Of a stretch of 64,000 bases of DNA, positions 25,230-34,188 are shown piece by piece. The stretch is from Albitalea sp966211955. GTDB taxonomy: Bacteria; Pseudomonadota; Gammaproteobacteria; Burkholderiales; Burkholderiaceae_C. Both the position numbers and the translations under genes were made by a program. Positions within the stretch are counted from its first letter, which is position 1. Every line of letters begins with the position of its first letter. Location: positions 124,001 through 188,000 of the forward strand of contig CBIHOF010000007.1 of NCBI GenBank assembly GCA_966211955.1, given 5' to 3'. Below the pieces are notes generated by a model. The model had not been told where the DNA came from, searched no databases, and saw only the letters and a list, made by a program, of their open reading frames with translations.

Positions 25230-28200
25230 ATGTTCGCCATCGCCTCATTCGAGTTCAGGTCGCGCCTGAAACTCATCTCGACCTGGGTCTACTTCCTCGT
25301 CTTCTTCGCGATCGCCATGTTGTGGATCGCAGCCGCCGGCGGCTTGTTCAAGGACGCCAACATCTCCTTCGGCAGCGGCAAGGTCTTCGTCAACTCCCCC
25401 TATGCGGTGACGCAGACGGTGTCGGTGCTGGGCATGTTCGGCATCACCATCATGGCGGCCATCATGGGCCGCGCGGTGCAGCAGGATTTCGAGTACCGCA
25501 CCCACAACTTCTTCTTCACCTCGCCGATCCAGAAGCTGCAGTACCTGGGCGGGCGCTTCGCCGGTGCGCTGGGCGTGGTGCTGGTGGTGTTCACGAGCAT
25601 CGCGCTCGGCGCCTACCTCGCCACGCTGCTGCCGGGCATGGACGCGGAACGGTTGGGGGCCAACCATTGGTCCACCTACCTTGCGCCCTATGGCGTGATG
25701 CTGCTGCCCAATGCGCTCTTGATTGGCGGCATCTTCTTCAGCTTGGCAGCCCTCACGCGCAAGATGCTGCCGGTGTACATCGGCAGCGTGCTGATGCTCA
25801 TCGGCCAGATGATCGCGAGCCAGCTGGTGCGCGACATCGACAACAAGACCCTCGCCGCGCTGGTCGACCCCTTCGGCAGCCGCGCCTTGAGCGTGCTGGC
25901 CGAGTACTGGACAGTGGCCGAGCGCAACACGCGCACGGTGACGCTGGAAGGCGTGCTGCTGTGGAACCGGCTGCTGTGGATGGCGATCGGGGCGGGGGTC
26001 GCGGCGGTGTGTGCCTGGCGGTTTTCGTTCGCGGCGTTCGTGAGCGAGGGCGGGGGGAAGAACAAGCCCCAATCCGTTCGCGCCGAACAAGGACCCGTTC
26101 GCGCCGAGCTTGTCGAAGCGACTGTGCGTGGGACGAGGGCTTCGGCAGGCTCAGCCCGAACGGGTGTCGCGGCCTTCGACACACTGCTCCCGCTCACCTG
26201 GCTCTACTTCCGCGAGACCGTCAAGAACGTCTACTTCAGCGTCATCGTCCTCGCGGGCATCCTCTTCCTCGTGTTCGCGAGCACCACCGTTGGCGCCATC
26301 TTCGGCACCAGCACCTGGCCGCACACCTTCCAGATGCTCGGCCTCTTGAGCGGGTCGTTCTCGCTGTTCATGCTGGTCATCATCGCCTTCTACGGCGGCG
26401 AACTGGTGTGGCGCGAGCGCGAGGCGCGGCTGGACCAGATCAGCGATGCGCTGCCCATGCCCACCTGGCTGCCGATGCTTGCCAAGCTGTTCGCGCTCAT
26501 GCTCGTGCCGCTGCTCCTGCAGGCGGTGCTGATGATGTGCGGCATGGCCATCCAGCTGGCGCAGGGCTTCACCCGTTTCGAGCCGCTGCTGTACCTGCAG
26601 GGCCTGGGGCTGGACCTGCTGGGCTACTGGCTGCTGTGCGCGCTGGCCATCACCATCCACAGCCTGGTGAACAACAAGTACCTCGGCCACTTCGTGATGA
26701 TCGTGTACTACGTGGTCATCGTGTTCGCGAGCCTGCTGGGGCTGGAGCACAACCTGTACAAGTTCGGCAGCGTGCCGCAGCCGGTGTACTCCGACATGAA
26801 CGGCTGGGGCCACTTCCTGCCGCGCTTCTTCGCCTTCCAGGCCTACTGGACGGCGTGCTCGGTGGTGCTGCTGGTGGTGGCCTACCTCTTCTGGCCGCGC
26901 GGCACTGCGAGCGGCTGGCGTGAACGTCGGCGCGTGGCGGCACAGCGCATCAACGCGCAGACGATGTCCATCGCCATTGCCGGCCTCGCTGCCTTCGTGG
27001 CGCTGGGCGGCTTCATCTTCTACAACACCAACGTGCTCAACCGCTACCAGTCGGCCAACGACCGGCTGCAGGCGCAGGCCGACTACGAGAAGAAGTACAA
27101 GGCGCTGCTGAGTGCCGAGCCGCAGCCCAAGATCACCGCTGTGAAGGTGGACGTGGCGCTGTACCCGCGCGAGCAGAACGTGCGGATCAAGGGCAGCTTC
27201 GACTTGCAGAACAAGAACAGCGTGCCCGTCACCACGCTCAACGTGCAACTGATGCTCGCCGACAGGCTGGACGTGCACCAGCTGGACATCGGCGTGCCCA
27301 GCCAGCTCGTGGAAGACGACAAGCGACTGGGTGTGCGGCGCTACAAGCTCGCGCAGCCGCTCGCGCCCGGCGCCACCACCACGCTTCGCTTCGACATCGA
27401 GGGCATCACCCGCGGCTTCACCAACGAAGGGTCGAACACGGCGGTGGTAGGCAACGGCAGCTTCCTCAACGCGCAGTTCGTCGAGCCGTTGATCGGCTAC
27501 CAGGAGCACATGGAGCTGGAGCGCGACCAGGACCGGCGCAAGTTCGGACTGAAACCCAAGGAGCGCATGCCCGACCGCGACGACCCGAAGGGCCTGCAGC
27601 GCAACCCGTTGTCGCCCGATGCGGATTGGGTGAGCTTCGACGCGACGCTAAGCACCGAGCCCGACCAGATCGCGATCGCGCCGGGCTACCTGCAGCGCGA
27701 GTGGACAGACAACGGCCGCCGCTATTTCCACTACCAGATGGACGCGCCAATTCTCAACTTCTATGCCTTCCAGTCGGCGCGCTATGCCGTCAAGCGCGAC
27801 CAGTGGAACGGCGTGGCCATCGAGCTCTACTACCAGCCGGGGCATGAGTACAACCTGCCGGCGATGATCCAGGCGACCAAGGATTCGCTGGACTACGACA
27901 GCCGCAACTTCGGCCCCTACCAGTACCGGCAGTTCCGCATCACCGAGTTCCCGCGCTACGAGGTGTTTGCGCAGTCCTTCCCGAACACCATTCCGTATTC
28001 GGAAGCCATCGGCTTCATCGCGCGCGTGCGGCCCGACGACGAAAAGGACATCGACTATCCGTACTACGTCACCTCGCACGAGATGGCGCACCAATGGTGG
28101 GGCCACCAGGTGGTGGGCGCCGACGTGCAAGGCGGCACGATGCTGATCGAGAGCATGGCGCAGTACTCCGCGCTGATGGTGCTCAAGCACCGCATCGGGC

Positions 28201-28856
28201 CGGCGAAGATGCGCAAGTTCCTGCGCTACGAACTCGACCGCTACCTCACCGGACGCGGCTTCGAGCAGAAGAAGGAATTGCCGCTTGGGCGAGTGGAGAA
28301 CCAGCCCTACATCCACTACAGCAAGGGCAGCCTCGTGATGTACGCGCTGGCCGACTACATCGGCGAGGACAAGCTCAACCAGGCGATCCGCAAGTTCCGC
28401 GACGAGCACGCCTTCAAGGGCCCGCCCTACCCCAACACGACGCAGTTCATCGCAGCCGTGCGAGAGGTGACGCCGCCCGAGATGCAGTACCTCATCGACG
28501 ACATGTTCGAGCGCATCGTCATCTACGACAACCGTGCGGTGAGTGCATCGGCGAAGAAGCTGGCCAACGGCCGCTATGAGGTCACGGTGTCGCTGAGCGC
28601 GAAGAAGTTCGTCGCCGACGAACTGGGCAAGGAAACCGAGGCCAGGCTTGCCGACCTGATCGACGTGGGCGTGCTCGATGCGAAGGGCGAACCACTCGCA
28701 CTGGAGCGGCGGCGCATCGACCGCGAGCAGTCGAGCGTGAGCTTCATCGTCGACAAGCTGCCGGCGACGGCGGGCATCGATCCGCTGAACAAGCTGATCG
28801 ACCGCAAGCCCAAGGACAACGTCGTGCCGGTGACCATCGGCCCGCAGCTGGAGTGA
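25230..28856 (+). CDS. ABC-2 permease fused to an M1-family metallopeptidase domain
   Basis: 1208 aa from the ATG at 25230. Two ABC-2 permease modules, each with about six membrane helices, span roughly residues 1-275 and 315-580. A helix near 590-610 leads to a periplasmic M1-peptidase-like domain to the C-terminus. The zinc site HEMAH (950-954) with downstream Glu in LIESMAQYSA is complete. The GAMEN exopeptidase motif is replaced by YSEAIGF, so classical aminopeptidase action is uncertain. The linker at about residues 282-315 is encoded by an imperfect palindromic repeat. Substrate unknown; the partner ATPase is just upstream. Confidence 0.9.
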   Translation: MFAIASFEFRSRLKLISTWVYFLVFFAIAMLWIAAAGGLFKDANISFGSGKVFVNSPYAVTQTVSVLGMFGITIMAAIMGRAVQQDFEYRTHNFFFTSPIQKLQYLGGRFAGALGVVLVVFTSIALGAYLATLLPGMDAERLGANHWSTYLAPYGVMLLPNALLIGGIFFSLAALTRKMLPVYIGSVLMLIGQMIASQLVRDIDNKTLAALVDPFGSRALSVLAEYWTVAERNTRTVTLEGVLLWNRLLWMAIGAGVAAVCAWRFSFAAFVSEGGGKNKPQSVRAEQGPVRAELVEATVRGTRASAGSARTGVAAFDTLLPLTWLYFRETVKNVYFSVIVLAGILFLVFASTTVGAIFGTSTWPHTFQMLGLLSGSFSLFMLVIIAFYGGELVWREREARLDQISDALPMPTWLPMLAKLFALMLVPLLLQAVLMMCGMAIQLAQGFTRFEPLLYLQGLGLDLLGYWLLCALAITIHSLVNNKYLGHFVMIVYYVVIVFASLLGLEHNLYKFGSVPQPVYSDMNGWGHFLPRFFAFQAYWTACSVVLLVVAYLFWPRGTASGWRERRRVAAQRINAQTMSIAIAGLAAFVALGGFIFYNTNVLNRYQSANDRLQAQADYEKKYKALLSAEPQPKITAVKVDVALYPREQNVRIKGSFDLQNKNSVPVTTLNVQLMLADRLDVHQLDIGVPSQLVEDDKRLGVRRYKLAQPLAPGATTTLRFDIEGITRGFTNEGSNTAVVGNGSFLNAQFVEPLIGYQEHMELERDQDRRKFGLKPKERMPDRDDPKGLQRNPLSPDADWVSFDATLSTEPDQIAIAPGYLQREWTDNGRRYFHYQMDAPILNFYAFQSARYAVKRDQWNGVAIELYYQPGHEYNLPAMIQATKDSLDYDSRNFGPYQYRQFRITEFPRYEVFAQSFPNTIPYSEAIGFIARVRPDDEKDIDYPYYVTSHEMAHQWWGHQVVGADVQGGTMLIESMAQYSALMVLKHRIGPAKMRKFLRYELDRYLTGRGFEQKKELPLGRVENQPYIHYSKGSLVMYALADYIGEDKLNQAIRKFRDEHAFKGPPYPNTTQFIAAVREVTPPEMQYLIDDMFERIVIYDNRAVSASAKKLANGRYEVTVSLSAKKFVADELGKETEARLADLIDVGVLDAKGEPLALERRRIDREQSSVSFIVDKLPATAGIDPLNKLIDRKPKDNVVPVTIGPQLE
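26094..26164. repeat. Imperfect REP-like inverted repeat inside a coding region
   Basis: Arms 26094-26119 and 26139-26164 (26 bases each, 4 mismatches) are separated by 19 bases. The arms are of the CCGTTCGGGCTGAGCCTGTCGAAG type, a dispersed intergenic palindrome common in Burkholderiales. A partial extra copy of the left arm, CCGTTCGCGCCGA, sits at 26074-26086. It is translated in frame as a linker between two permease modules. Confidence 0.7.
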
Positions 28857-28960
28857 GCAATTGGTGACAGCGATTCGGTGAAAACCCGAAGCAGCGGCTT
28901 TGTAGAATTCGCCGGTCCCGCCGCAGAGCGGGTCGGCATTTTCCGAGGGGGGAATTCTTC

Positions 28961-29719
28961 ATGCCGCTGATCGCTGTCATTCATCTGGCCTTCGCCATCT
29001 TCTTCGCGGTGCATGCGGTGCGCACCGGACGCCCCAACTGGTGGCTCTTCCTGCTGCTGTCCACGCCGATGCTCGGCAGCATCATCTATTTCTTCGCCGA
29101 GTACCTGCCCGAGATGCGCCACACGCGGCACGGCCGCAAGGCGATCCGTGCCGTCAACAACATCATCGACCCGCACCGCGAGCTGCGCGACGCCACCACC
29201 GAGTTCGACCGCACGCCCACCGCCTACAACCGCGCGCGCCTCGCGCAGGCGCTGCTGGTGAAGGGCCAGGTGAAGGAGGCGATCGAGCACTACGAAGTCG
29301 CGGCGAGCGGCCCGTATGCGAAAGACCCGGCCTTCCTGCGCGGCCTGGGCGAGGCGCAGCTGGTGGGCGAGAAGTACGGCGAAGCGGTGCAGACCTTCGA
29401 GCGACTGTTCGAGGCGCATCCCGACCAGAAGACCGGCCTGGCGGCGCTGATGCACGCCGAGGCCCTGGCTGGCGCGAAGCGACCGGAAGCCCGAGCCGCG
29501 TTCGAAGCGGTGATCGCAGCCGACGCGTCCATCGAGGCGCAGGTCAAGTACGGGCTCTTCCTGCTCGACCGCAACGACCGCACGGCGGGGCGGGCTGCGC
29601 TCGAACATGCGTTGAAGGATGCACAGCGCGGGCATCAACATTCGCGCGACATGAACCGCGAGTGGATCGATGCGGCGCGCGAGGCGTTGAAATCGCTGGA
29701 TACGCCGGCGGCGGCTTGA
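28961..29719 (+). CDS. Membrane-anchored TPR protein
   Basis: 252 aa, ATG at 28961, nine bases after a GGGGGG run. Two membrane helices at the N-terminus (about residues 3-20 and 27-45, including PNWWLFLLLSTPMLGSIIYF) are followed by a cytoplasmic run of TPR-like helix pairs: RARLAQALLVKGQVKEAIEHYEVA, FLRGLGEAQLVGEKYGEAVQTFERL, and others. No enzymatic motif. Such proteins usually scaffold envelope complexes. No partner can be named. Confidence 0.8.
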   Translation: MPLIAVIHLAFAIFFAVHAVRTGRPNWWLFLLLSTPMLGSIIYFFAEYLPEMRHTRHGRKAIRAVNNIIDPHRELRDATTEFDRTPTAYNRARLAQALLVKGQVKEAIEHYEVAASGPYAKDPAFLRGLGEAQLVGEKYGEAVQTFERLFEAHPDQKTGLAALMHAEALAGAKRPEARAAFEAVIAADASIEAQVKYGLFLLDRNDRTAGRAALEHALKDAQRGHQHSRDMNREWIDAAREALKSLDTPAAA

Positions 29720-29768
29720 CGAAGCCCCCACCCGCACGCCCAGCGCCCCGCCTTCCTAGAATGCAGGC

Positions 29769-30638
29769 GTGAATCTCCCCAGCGCCTGGATCAACGCCGA
29801 TCTGCACTGCCACTCCAGTGTGTCGGACGGCACCCTCGAACCCGAAGCGCTGGCCGCGCGCGCCAAGGCCAATGGCGTCGAGCTTTGGGCACTGACCGAC
29901 CATGACGAGGTCGGCGGCCAGCACCGTGCGATGTCCGCCGCGCTCGAGCTGGAGCTGCCCTACCTGACGGGCGCAGAGATCTCCGTCACATTCGCCGGCA
30001 CCACCGTCCATATCGTGGGCCTGGGCTTCGATGCGGACGACCCCGCCCTTGTGCAAGGCCTTGCCGCCACGCGCGGTGGACGGCGTGAGCGCGCACAGGA
30101 GATGGCGGCCGGCCTCGCGCAAGTCGGCATCAAGAACGCGTTCCAGGGCGCACTCAAGTACGTCGGCAACCCCGAACTCATCTCGCGCACGCACTTCGCC
30201 CGCTACCTCGTCGAAAGCGGCATCTGCATGGACAACCAGGACGTGTTCCGCCGCTACCTCACCGAAGGCAAGCCGGGCTACGTCGAGCATCGCTGGGCCA
30301 CGCTGCGCGACGCGGTGCGATGGATCACGCAGGCCGGCGGCATGGCGGTGATCGCGCATCCGGGCCGCTACAAGTTCACGCCGAATGAAGAGTTCGCGCT
30401 CTTCAGCGAATTCAAGGCGCACGGCGGCCAGGGCGTGGAGGTGGTCACCGGCAGCCACACCACCGCCGAATTCGTGAAGTACGCCGACACGGCGATCGAG
30501 TTCGACCTCTTCGCCTCGCGCGGCGCCGACTTCCACAGCCCGCACGAAAGCCACACCGACCTCGGCAGCCTGCCCGAGCTGCCCGCGAGGCTCACCCCGG
30601 TGTGGGAGCCGCTGGCCGATCGCATCCGGCGGGCGTGA
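29769..30638 (+). CDS. rnm: PHP-domain phosphoesterase, RNase AM (TrpH/YciV) type
   Basis: 289 aa from a GTG at 29769. PHP motifs: DLHCHSSVSDGTLEPE with metal-binding HxH, LTDHDEVGG, GAEISV, AHPGRY, and C-terminal GADFHSPHE. These are the features of YciV, now known as the 5'-3' exonuclease RNase AM, which also removes 3',5'-bisphosphate nucleotides. In many proteobacteria it neighbours yciO, which is found here one gene further on. It is followed 4 bp later by a transporter gene. Confidence 0.88.
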   Translation: MNLPSAWINADLHCHSSVSDGTLEPEALAARAKANGVELWALTDHDEVGGQHRAMSAALELELPYLTGAEISVTFAGTTVHIVGLGFDADDPALVQGLAATRGGRRERAQEMAAGLAQVGIKNAFQGALKYVGNPELISRTHFARYLVESGICMDNQDVFRRYLTEGKPGYVEHRWATLRDAVRWITQAGGMAVIAHPGRYKFTPNEEFALFSEFKAHGGQGVEVVTGSHTTAEFVKYADTAIEFDLFASRGADFHSPHESHTDLGSLPELPARLTPVWEPLADRIRRA

Positions 30639-30642
30639 CTGG

Positions 30643-31575
30643 ATGACCGACCCACGCCACCGCCCCACGCTCGGGATTGCGCTCGTGGTGTTGATGTCGG
30701 TGTGCTTCGCCGGCATGGACACGACCGTGAAGTACGGCGGGCAGTTCCTGCCGGTGCTGCTGATGCTGTGGGTGCGCTATGCCACCCAGGCGCTTGCGAT
30801 GACGGTGTGGCTTGCGCGTTCGAAGACCTCGGGCTTTCGGGCGGCACATCCGAAGTTCCAGCTCGTGCGCGGCCTGCTGCTGCTCGCGACGAGCGCGATG
30901 AGCTTCTTTGGCGTGCAGCACATGCCGGTGGCCGAGTTCACCGCCATCGTCATGCTCACGCCGGTCATCGTCACGCTGCTGGCCGCCTTCGTGCTGCACG
31001 AGCCGGTGTCGCCCCTGCGCTGGATGCTGGTGGTCGGCGGCTTTGCCGGCGCGCTCATCATCATCCGCCCGGGCAGCGGGCTGTTCGGCTGGGCCGTGTT
31101 GTACCCGATCACAGGCACGCTGTGCTATGCGAGCTTCCAGGTGCTGACGAGCAAGCTGTCGGCGCTGGAGAGTCCGTACACCACCCATTTCTACACGGGC
31201 GCCGTGGGTGCCGCGGTTCTCACGCCGCTGCTGATCGCCAGCGGCATCGACATCCCTGCGGTGCTGCACGCGGCGAGCGCGCCGCACATTGCGCTGATGC
31301 TGGGCGTGGGCATCCTCGGCACCTTCGGTCACTTGCTGCTCATCCTCGCGCTGGGTCTCGCACCCACCGCCACGCTCATGCCCTTCGTGTACGTGCAGGT
31401 GATGTCCGCGGCCCTGTTCGGCTGGCTCGTCTTCCGCCATGTGCCCGACGGCTTCGCCTTCGTCGGCATGGCGGTGGTGAGCGTGTGCGGCGCGGCCAGC
31501 GCCTGGCTCAACGTGCGCGAGGCGTCGCAGCGGCGCCTGGTGTCGGCGGTGGAATCGGACACCTTCGCGGACTGA
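30643..31575 (+). CDS. DMT-superfamily (EamA) transporter
   Basis: 310 aa with about ten hydrophobic helices in two EamA repeats. The first runs from LGIALVVLMSVCFAGMDTTVKYGG to LRWMLVVGGFAGALIIIRPG, which has the typical end-of-repeat PG. The second begins at VLYPITGTLCYASFQVLTSK. Inner-membrane exporter or permease for a small metabolite, substrate unknown. It lies between rnm and yciO in the same direction with very short gaps. Confidence 0.88.
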   Translation: MTDPRHRPTLGIALVVLMSVCFAGMDTTVKYGGQFLPVLLMLWVRYATQALAMTVWLARSKTSGFRAAHPKFQLVRGLLLLATSAMSFFGVQHMPVAEFTAIVMLTPVIVTLLAAFVLHEPVSPLRWMLVVGGFAGALIIIRPGSGLFGWAVLYPITGTLCYASFQVLTSKLSALESPYTTHFYTGAVGAAVLTPLLIASGIDIPAVLHAASAPHIALMLGVGILGTFGHLLLILALGLAPTATLMPFVYVQVMSAALFGWLVFRHVPDGFAFVGMAVVSVCGAASAWLNVREASQRRLVSAVESDTFAD

Positions 31576-31620
31576 CCTTCGCGCCGCCGAAAGATCGCGC
31601 CGCGCGTACGATGCGCGGCC

Positions 31621-32253
31621 ATGTCGCAATACTTCGAGGTTCACCCCGACAACCCGCAACCGCGCCTGCTCAAGCAGGCCGCGCAGATCCTGCACGGCGG
31701 TGGCATCGCGGCGGTGCCCACCGATTCGAGCTATGCCTTCGTCTGCCACCTGGACGACAAGGCGGCGGCCGAAAACCTGCGTCGCATCCGCGGCGTGGAC
31801 GAGAAGCACCACCTCACGCTGCTGTGTCGCGACCTGTCGGAGCTGTCGAGCTATGCGCGCGTGGACAACCGGCAGTACCGCCTGCTCAAGATGGCGACGC
31901 CCGGGCCCTTCACTTTCATCCTCGAGGCAACCAAGGAGGTGCCGCGCCGCGTGTCGCATCCGTCTCGTCGCACCATCGGCCTGCGCGTGCCGGACCACCG
32001 CGTCACGCAGGAGCTGCTCGCCATCCTCGGTCAGCCGTTGATCGCCACCACGCTGATCCCGCCGGCCGAGCGCGAGCCGATGAACGACCCGCACGAGATC
32101 CGTGAGCGCTTCCAGAAAGCGATCCAGGCGGTGGTCGATGCAGGAGCCTGCCCGATGGAGCCGACGACGGTGGTGGACCTGACGGGCGACGAGCCGGTAC
32201 TGGTGCGCGAAGGCCGCGGAGACCCTTCGCGCCTGGGTCTCGCAATCGGTTGA
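31621..32253 (+). CDS. yciO: YciO-type Sua5/YrdC family protein
   Basis: 210 aa, ATG at 31621. The Sua5/YrdC fold is seen in GGGIAAVPTDSSYAFVC, RIRGVDEKHHLTLLCRDLSELSSYA, TPGPFTFILEATKEVPRR and RTIGLRVPDH. RGVD-KHHLTL in place of the KxRP signature places it in the YciO branch, whose role in threonylcarbamoyl-adenylate synthesis is less certain than that of TsaC. Operon-like with rnm and the DMT transporter. Confidence 0.88.
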   Translation: MSQYFEVHPDNPQPRLLKQAAQILHGGGIAAVPTDSSYAFVCHLDDKAAAENLRRIRGVDEKHHLTLLCRDLSELSSYARVDNRQYRLLKMATPGPFTFILEATKEVPRRVSHPSRRTIGLRVPDHRVTQELLAILGQPLIATTLIPPAEREPMNDPHEIRERFQKAIQAVVDAGACPMEPTTVVDLTGDEPVLVREGRGDPSRLGLAIG

Positions 32254-32287
32254 ACTTCGGCCTTGACGGCACCTCCGAAGGGCTAGT

Positions 32288-32303
32288 AAAGTGATATCAC
32301 TTT
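32288..32303. promoter_or_regulatory. Perfect 16-bp palindrome AAAGTGATATCACTTT before SPFH gene
   Basis: Located 22 bases before the SPFH gene start in an AT-rich stretch of an otherwise GC-rich region. Ribbon-helix-helix repressors bind such dyads, and the pair's second gene encodes one. A role as autoregulatory operator is inferred. Confidence 0.65.
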
Positions 32304-32325
32304 GCAATCCTTCTCGGAGAGCGTC

Positions 32326-33216
32326 ATGGACAAGCAAGCGGCTCAAGAGCGCGTCGCGCACTCGGCCAACGGTTTCAACTACCTCCTGATCGGGTTCGGC
32401 GCCCTGTTGACCGGCGCCTTCCTCATGTGGGCGCGGCCGGCGCCTTCCACCTTGCTCATCGCGGCGTTGTGCGTGCTGCTCGCGCTGTGGAGCTGGACCG
32501 GCCTTTACATGCTCCAGCCCAACCAGGCCGCGGTGATGACCTTCTTCGGCAGCTACCGCGGCACCGACCGCAGCGACGGCCTGCGCTGGGCCAACCCCTT
32601 CTATGCCAAGGCACGGCTGTCGGTGCGTGCGCGCAACTTCAACAGCGAGAAGCTGAAGGTGAACGACTTGCGCGGCAACCCGATCGAGATCGCAGCGGCC
32701 ATCGTGTGGAACGTGCAGGACACGGCGCGCGCCAGCTTCGACGTGGAGAACTACGAGGCCTACGTGCTCACGCAGGCCGAGGCCGCCGTGCGGCACCTCG
32801 CCTCCAGCTACGCCTACGACAACCTTGACGAGACCGAGCCCACGGGCCGGCGTGAGGTCACGCTGCGATCAGGCACCGAGGAAGTGGGCGTTGCATTGCG
32901 CGGTGAACTGCAGGCTCGTTTCGAGCAGGCCGGCATCGTCGTGGTCGACGCCAAGCTCACGCACCTCGCCTACGCGCCTGAGATCGCCGGCACCATGCTG
33001 CGACGCCAGCAGGCAGAAGCCGTGGTCGCGGCGCGCAGCAAGATCGTGCAGGGCGCGGTAGGCATGGTCGAACTCGCGCTCAAGGGCCTGGCCGAGCGTG
33101 GTCTGGTGGACCTGGACGACGAGCGCAAGGCCGCGATGGTGAGCAACCTGCTCGTGGTGCTGTGCGCCGACCGCGACGCGACGCCGGTGGTGAACACCGG
33201 CACGCTCTACAACTGA
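32326..33216 (+). CDS. SPFH/Band-7 domain membrane protein
   Basis: 296 aa from the ATG at 32326, six bases after GGAGAG; upstream in-frame codons overlap the palindrome. Two hydrophobic segments at about residues 18-36 and 42-62 anchor an SPFH domain: YMLQPNQAAVMTFFGSYRGTDRSDGLRW, AAAIVWNVQDTARASFDVENYEAYV, and the helical EIAGTMLRRQQAEAVVAARSKIVQG tail. Members form ring-like membrane scaffolds akin to stomatin and HflK. It is followed 22 bp later by a ribbon-helix-helix gene that probably controls it. Confidence 0.9.
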   Translation: MDKQAAQERVAHSANGFNYLLIGFGALLTGAFLMWARPAPSTLLIAALCVLLALWSWTGLYMLQPNQAAVMTFFGSYRGTDRSDGLRWANPFYAKARLSVRARNFNSEKLKVNDLRGNPIEIAAAIVWNVQDTARASFDVENYEAYVLTQAEAAVRHLASSYAYDNLDETEPTGRREVTLRSGTEEVGVALRGELQARFEQAGIVVVDAKLTHLAYAPEIAGTMLRRQQAEAVVAARSKIVQGAVGMVELALKGLAERGLVDLDDERKAAMVSNLLVVLCADRDATPVVNTGTLYN

Positions 33217-33238
33217 GAACCCGGGAAGCGGGGCGACG

Positions 33239-33418
33239 ATGGCCAGCCCGGGCAAGAAGTCATTTTTGCTGCGAATCGATCCGGACCTGTGGGCCGAGAT
33301 CGAGCGCCTGGCTGCGGCCGAACTGCGCAGCGCCAATGCGCAGGTGGAGTACCTGTTGCGCGAGGCCTTGAAGGATCGGCTGGGCGGAAAGAATCGGCCG
33401 GCGCCGAAAAAGAAGTAG
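33239..33418 (+). CDS. Arc-type ribbon-helix-helix DNA-binding protein
   Basis: 59 aa, ATG at 33239. KKSFLLRIDPDLWAEIERLAAAELRSANAQVEYLLREALKDR is a textbook ribbon-helix-helix: a beta strand (SFLLRI), helix A and helix B. The tail is Lys-rich. Such small proteins dimerise and bind palindromes, and the adjacent AAAGTGATATCACTTT at 32288 is a fitting target. Confidence 0.85.
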   Translation: MASPGKKSFLLRIDPDLWAEIERLAAAELRSANAQVEYLLREALKDRLGGKNRPAPKKK

Positions 33419-33449
33419 CGGCGGTGGCAGAAGGACCGGCAGCGGCTGT

Positions 33450-33809
33450 TCAGCCCTGCCGCAGCCTCTGCACGACGCGCTCGGCGCTGAATCCCACCTG
33501 CCGCTCGCCGCGCACCACCAGCATCGGCGTACCGGGCGCCTGCAACTGTCGGTAGGCTTCGGCACAAGCGGCATCACGCTCGATGAAGCACTCGCCGAAC
33601 ACCACGCGGTGCTCGTTGAAATACGCCCGCGCCTGCTCGCAGTACGGACAGGTCACCGACGACAGCATCATGATGTCGCCCGACTTCGCCGACGCCGCCA
33701 TCTCGCGCGCCACACGTTCGCCGCCGTTGTTCTCGATCAATGCCACGCCGGTCCACGCGGCCGCCGCCAACAAGGCGAGCGGTGCGAGTCGGCGTGCGGC
33801 GAATCTCAT
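33450..33809 (-). CDS. Periplasmic glutaredoxin-like protein
   Basis: 119 aa. An N-terminal hydrophobic signal/anchor (LAPLALLAAAAWTGVALI) precedes a glutaredoxin fold with the active site TCPYC (Cys54-Cys57), a cis-Pro loop GTPML, and the C-terminal helix FSAERVVQRL. Export would make it a periplasmic thiol oxidoreductase; no Dsb partner is adjacent. It lies 13 bp after ridA on the same strand. Confidence 0.85.
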   Translation of the reverse strand: MRFAARRLAPLALLAAAAWTGVALIENNGGERVAREMAASAKSGDIMMLSSVTCPYCEQARAYFNEHRVVFGECFIERDAACAEAYRQLQAPGTPMLVVRGERQVGFSAERVVQRLRQG

Positions 33810-33822
33810 TGCAGCGACAGGT

Positions 33823-34188
33823 TCAGGCGCCCGACGAGATCGCCGCCGTCACGACGATCTCGATCTTCCATTCAGGCCTGGCAAGCCGGGCCTGCACCGT
33901 CGCACGCGGTGGTGCGTCACCGGGCGCGACCCAGTCGTCCCACACCTCGTTCATGCCGTCGTAGTCGGCGAGGTCGGCCAGGAAGATCTGTGCCATCAGG
34001 ATGTGCGCGTTGTCCGTACCCGCTTCGGTGAGCAGCTGGTCGACCATCGCAAGCACCTGTCGCGTCTGGCCCTGGATGTCTTGCGTGGCATCGTCGGGCA
34101 CCTGGCCCGCGAGGTACACCGTGTTGTTGAAGATGGCCATCTCCGACAGCCGGTCCCCCACGTGGAAACGCCGCAATCCCTGGATCAT
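33823..34188 (-). CDS. RidA-family (YjgF) protein
   Basis: 121 aa from the ATG at 34188, which overlaps the plsY stop (ATGA). The family fold is seen in NNTVYLAGQVPDDATQDIQGQTRQVL, LLTEAGTDNAHILMAQIFLADL and the C-terminal RATVQARLARPEWKIEIVVTA. The Arg in PPRATVQARL is the residue that holds carboxylate substrates in imine-deaminating RidA; the Glu near WKIEIVV is present. Likely clears reactive enamines/imines in the cytoplasm. Confidence 0.9.
   Translation of the reverse strand: MIQGLRRFHVGDRLSEMAIFNNTVYLAGQVPDDATQDIQGQTRQVLAMVDQLLTEAGTDNAHILMAQIFLADLADYDGMNEVWDDWVAPGDAPPRATVQARLARPEWKIEIVVTAAISSGA

Noticed and set aside
30592..32796. 734-codon minus-strand open frame across the DMT, yciO and SPFH genes
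   Set aside because: Spans three clear plus-strand genes and their gaps; composition typical of antisense GC-rich frames.
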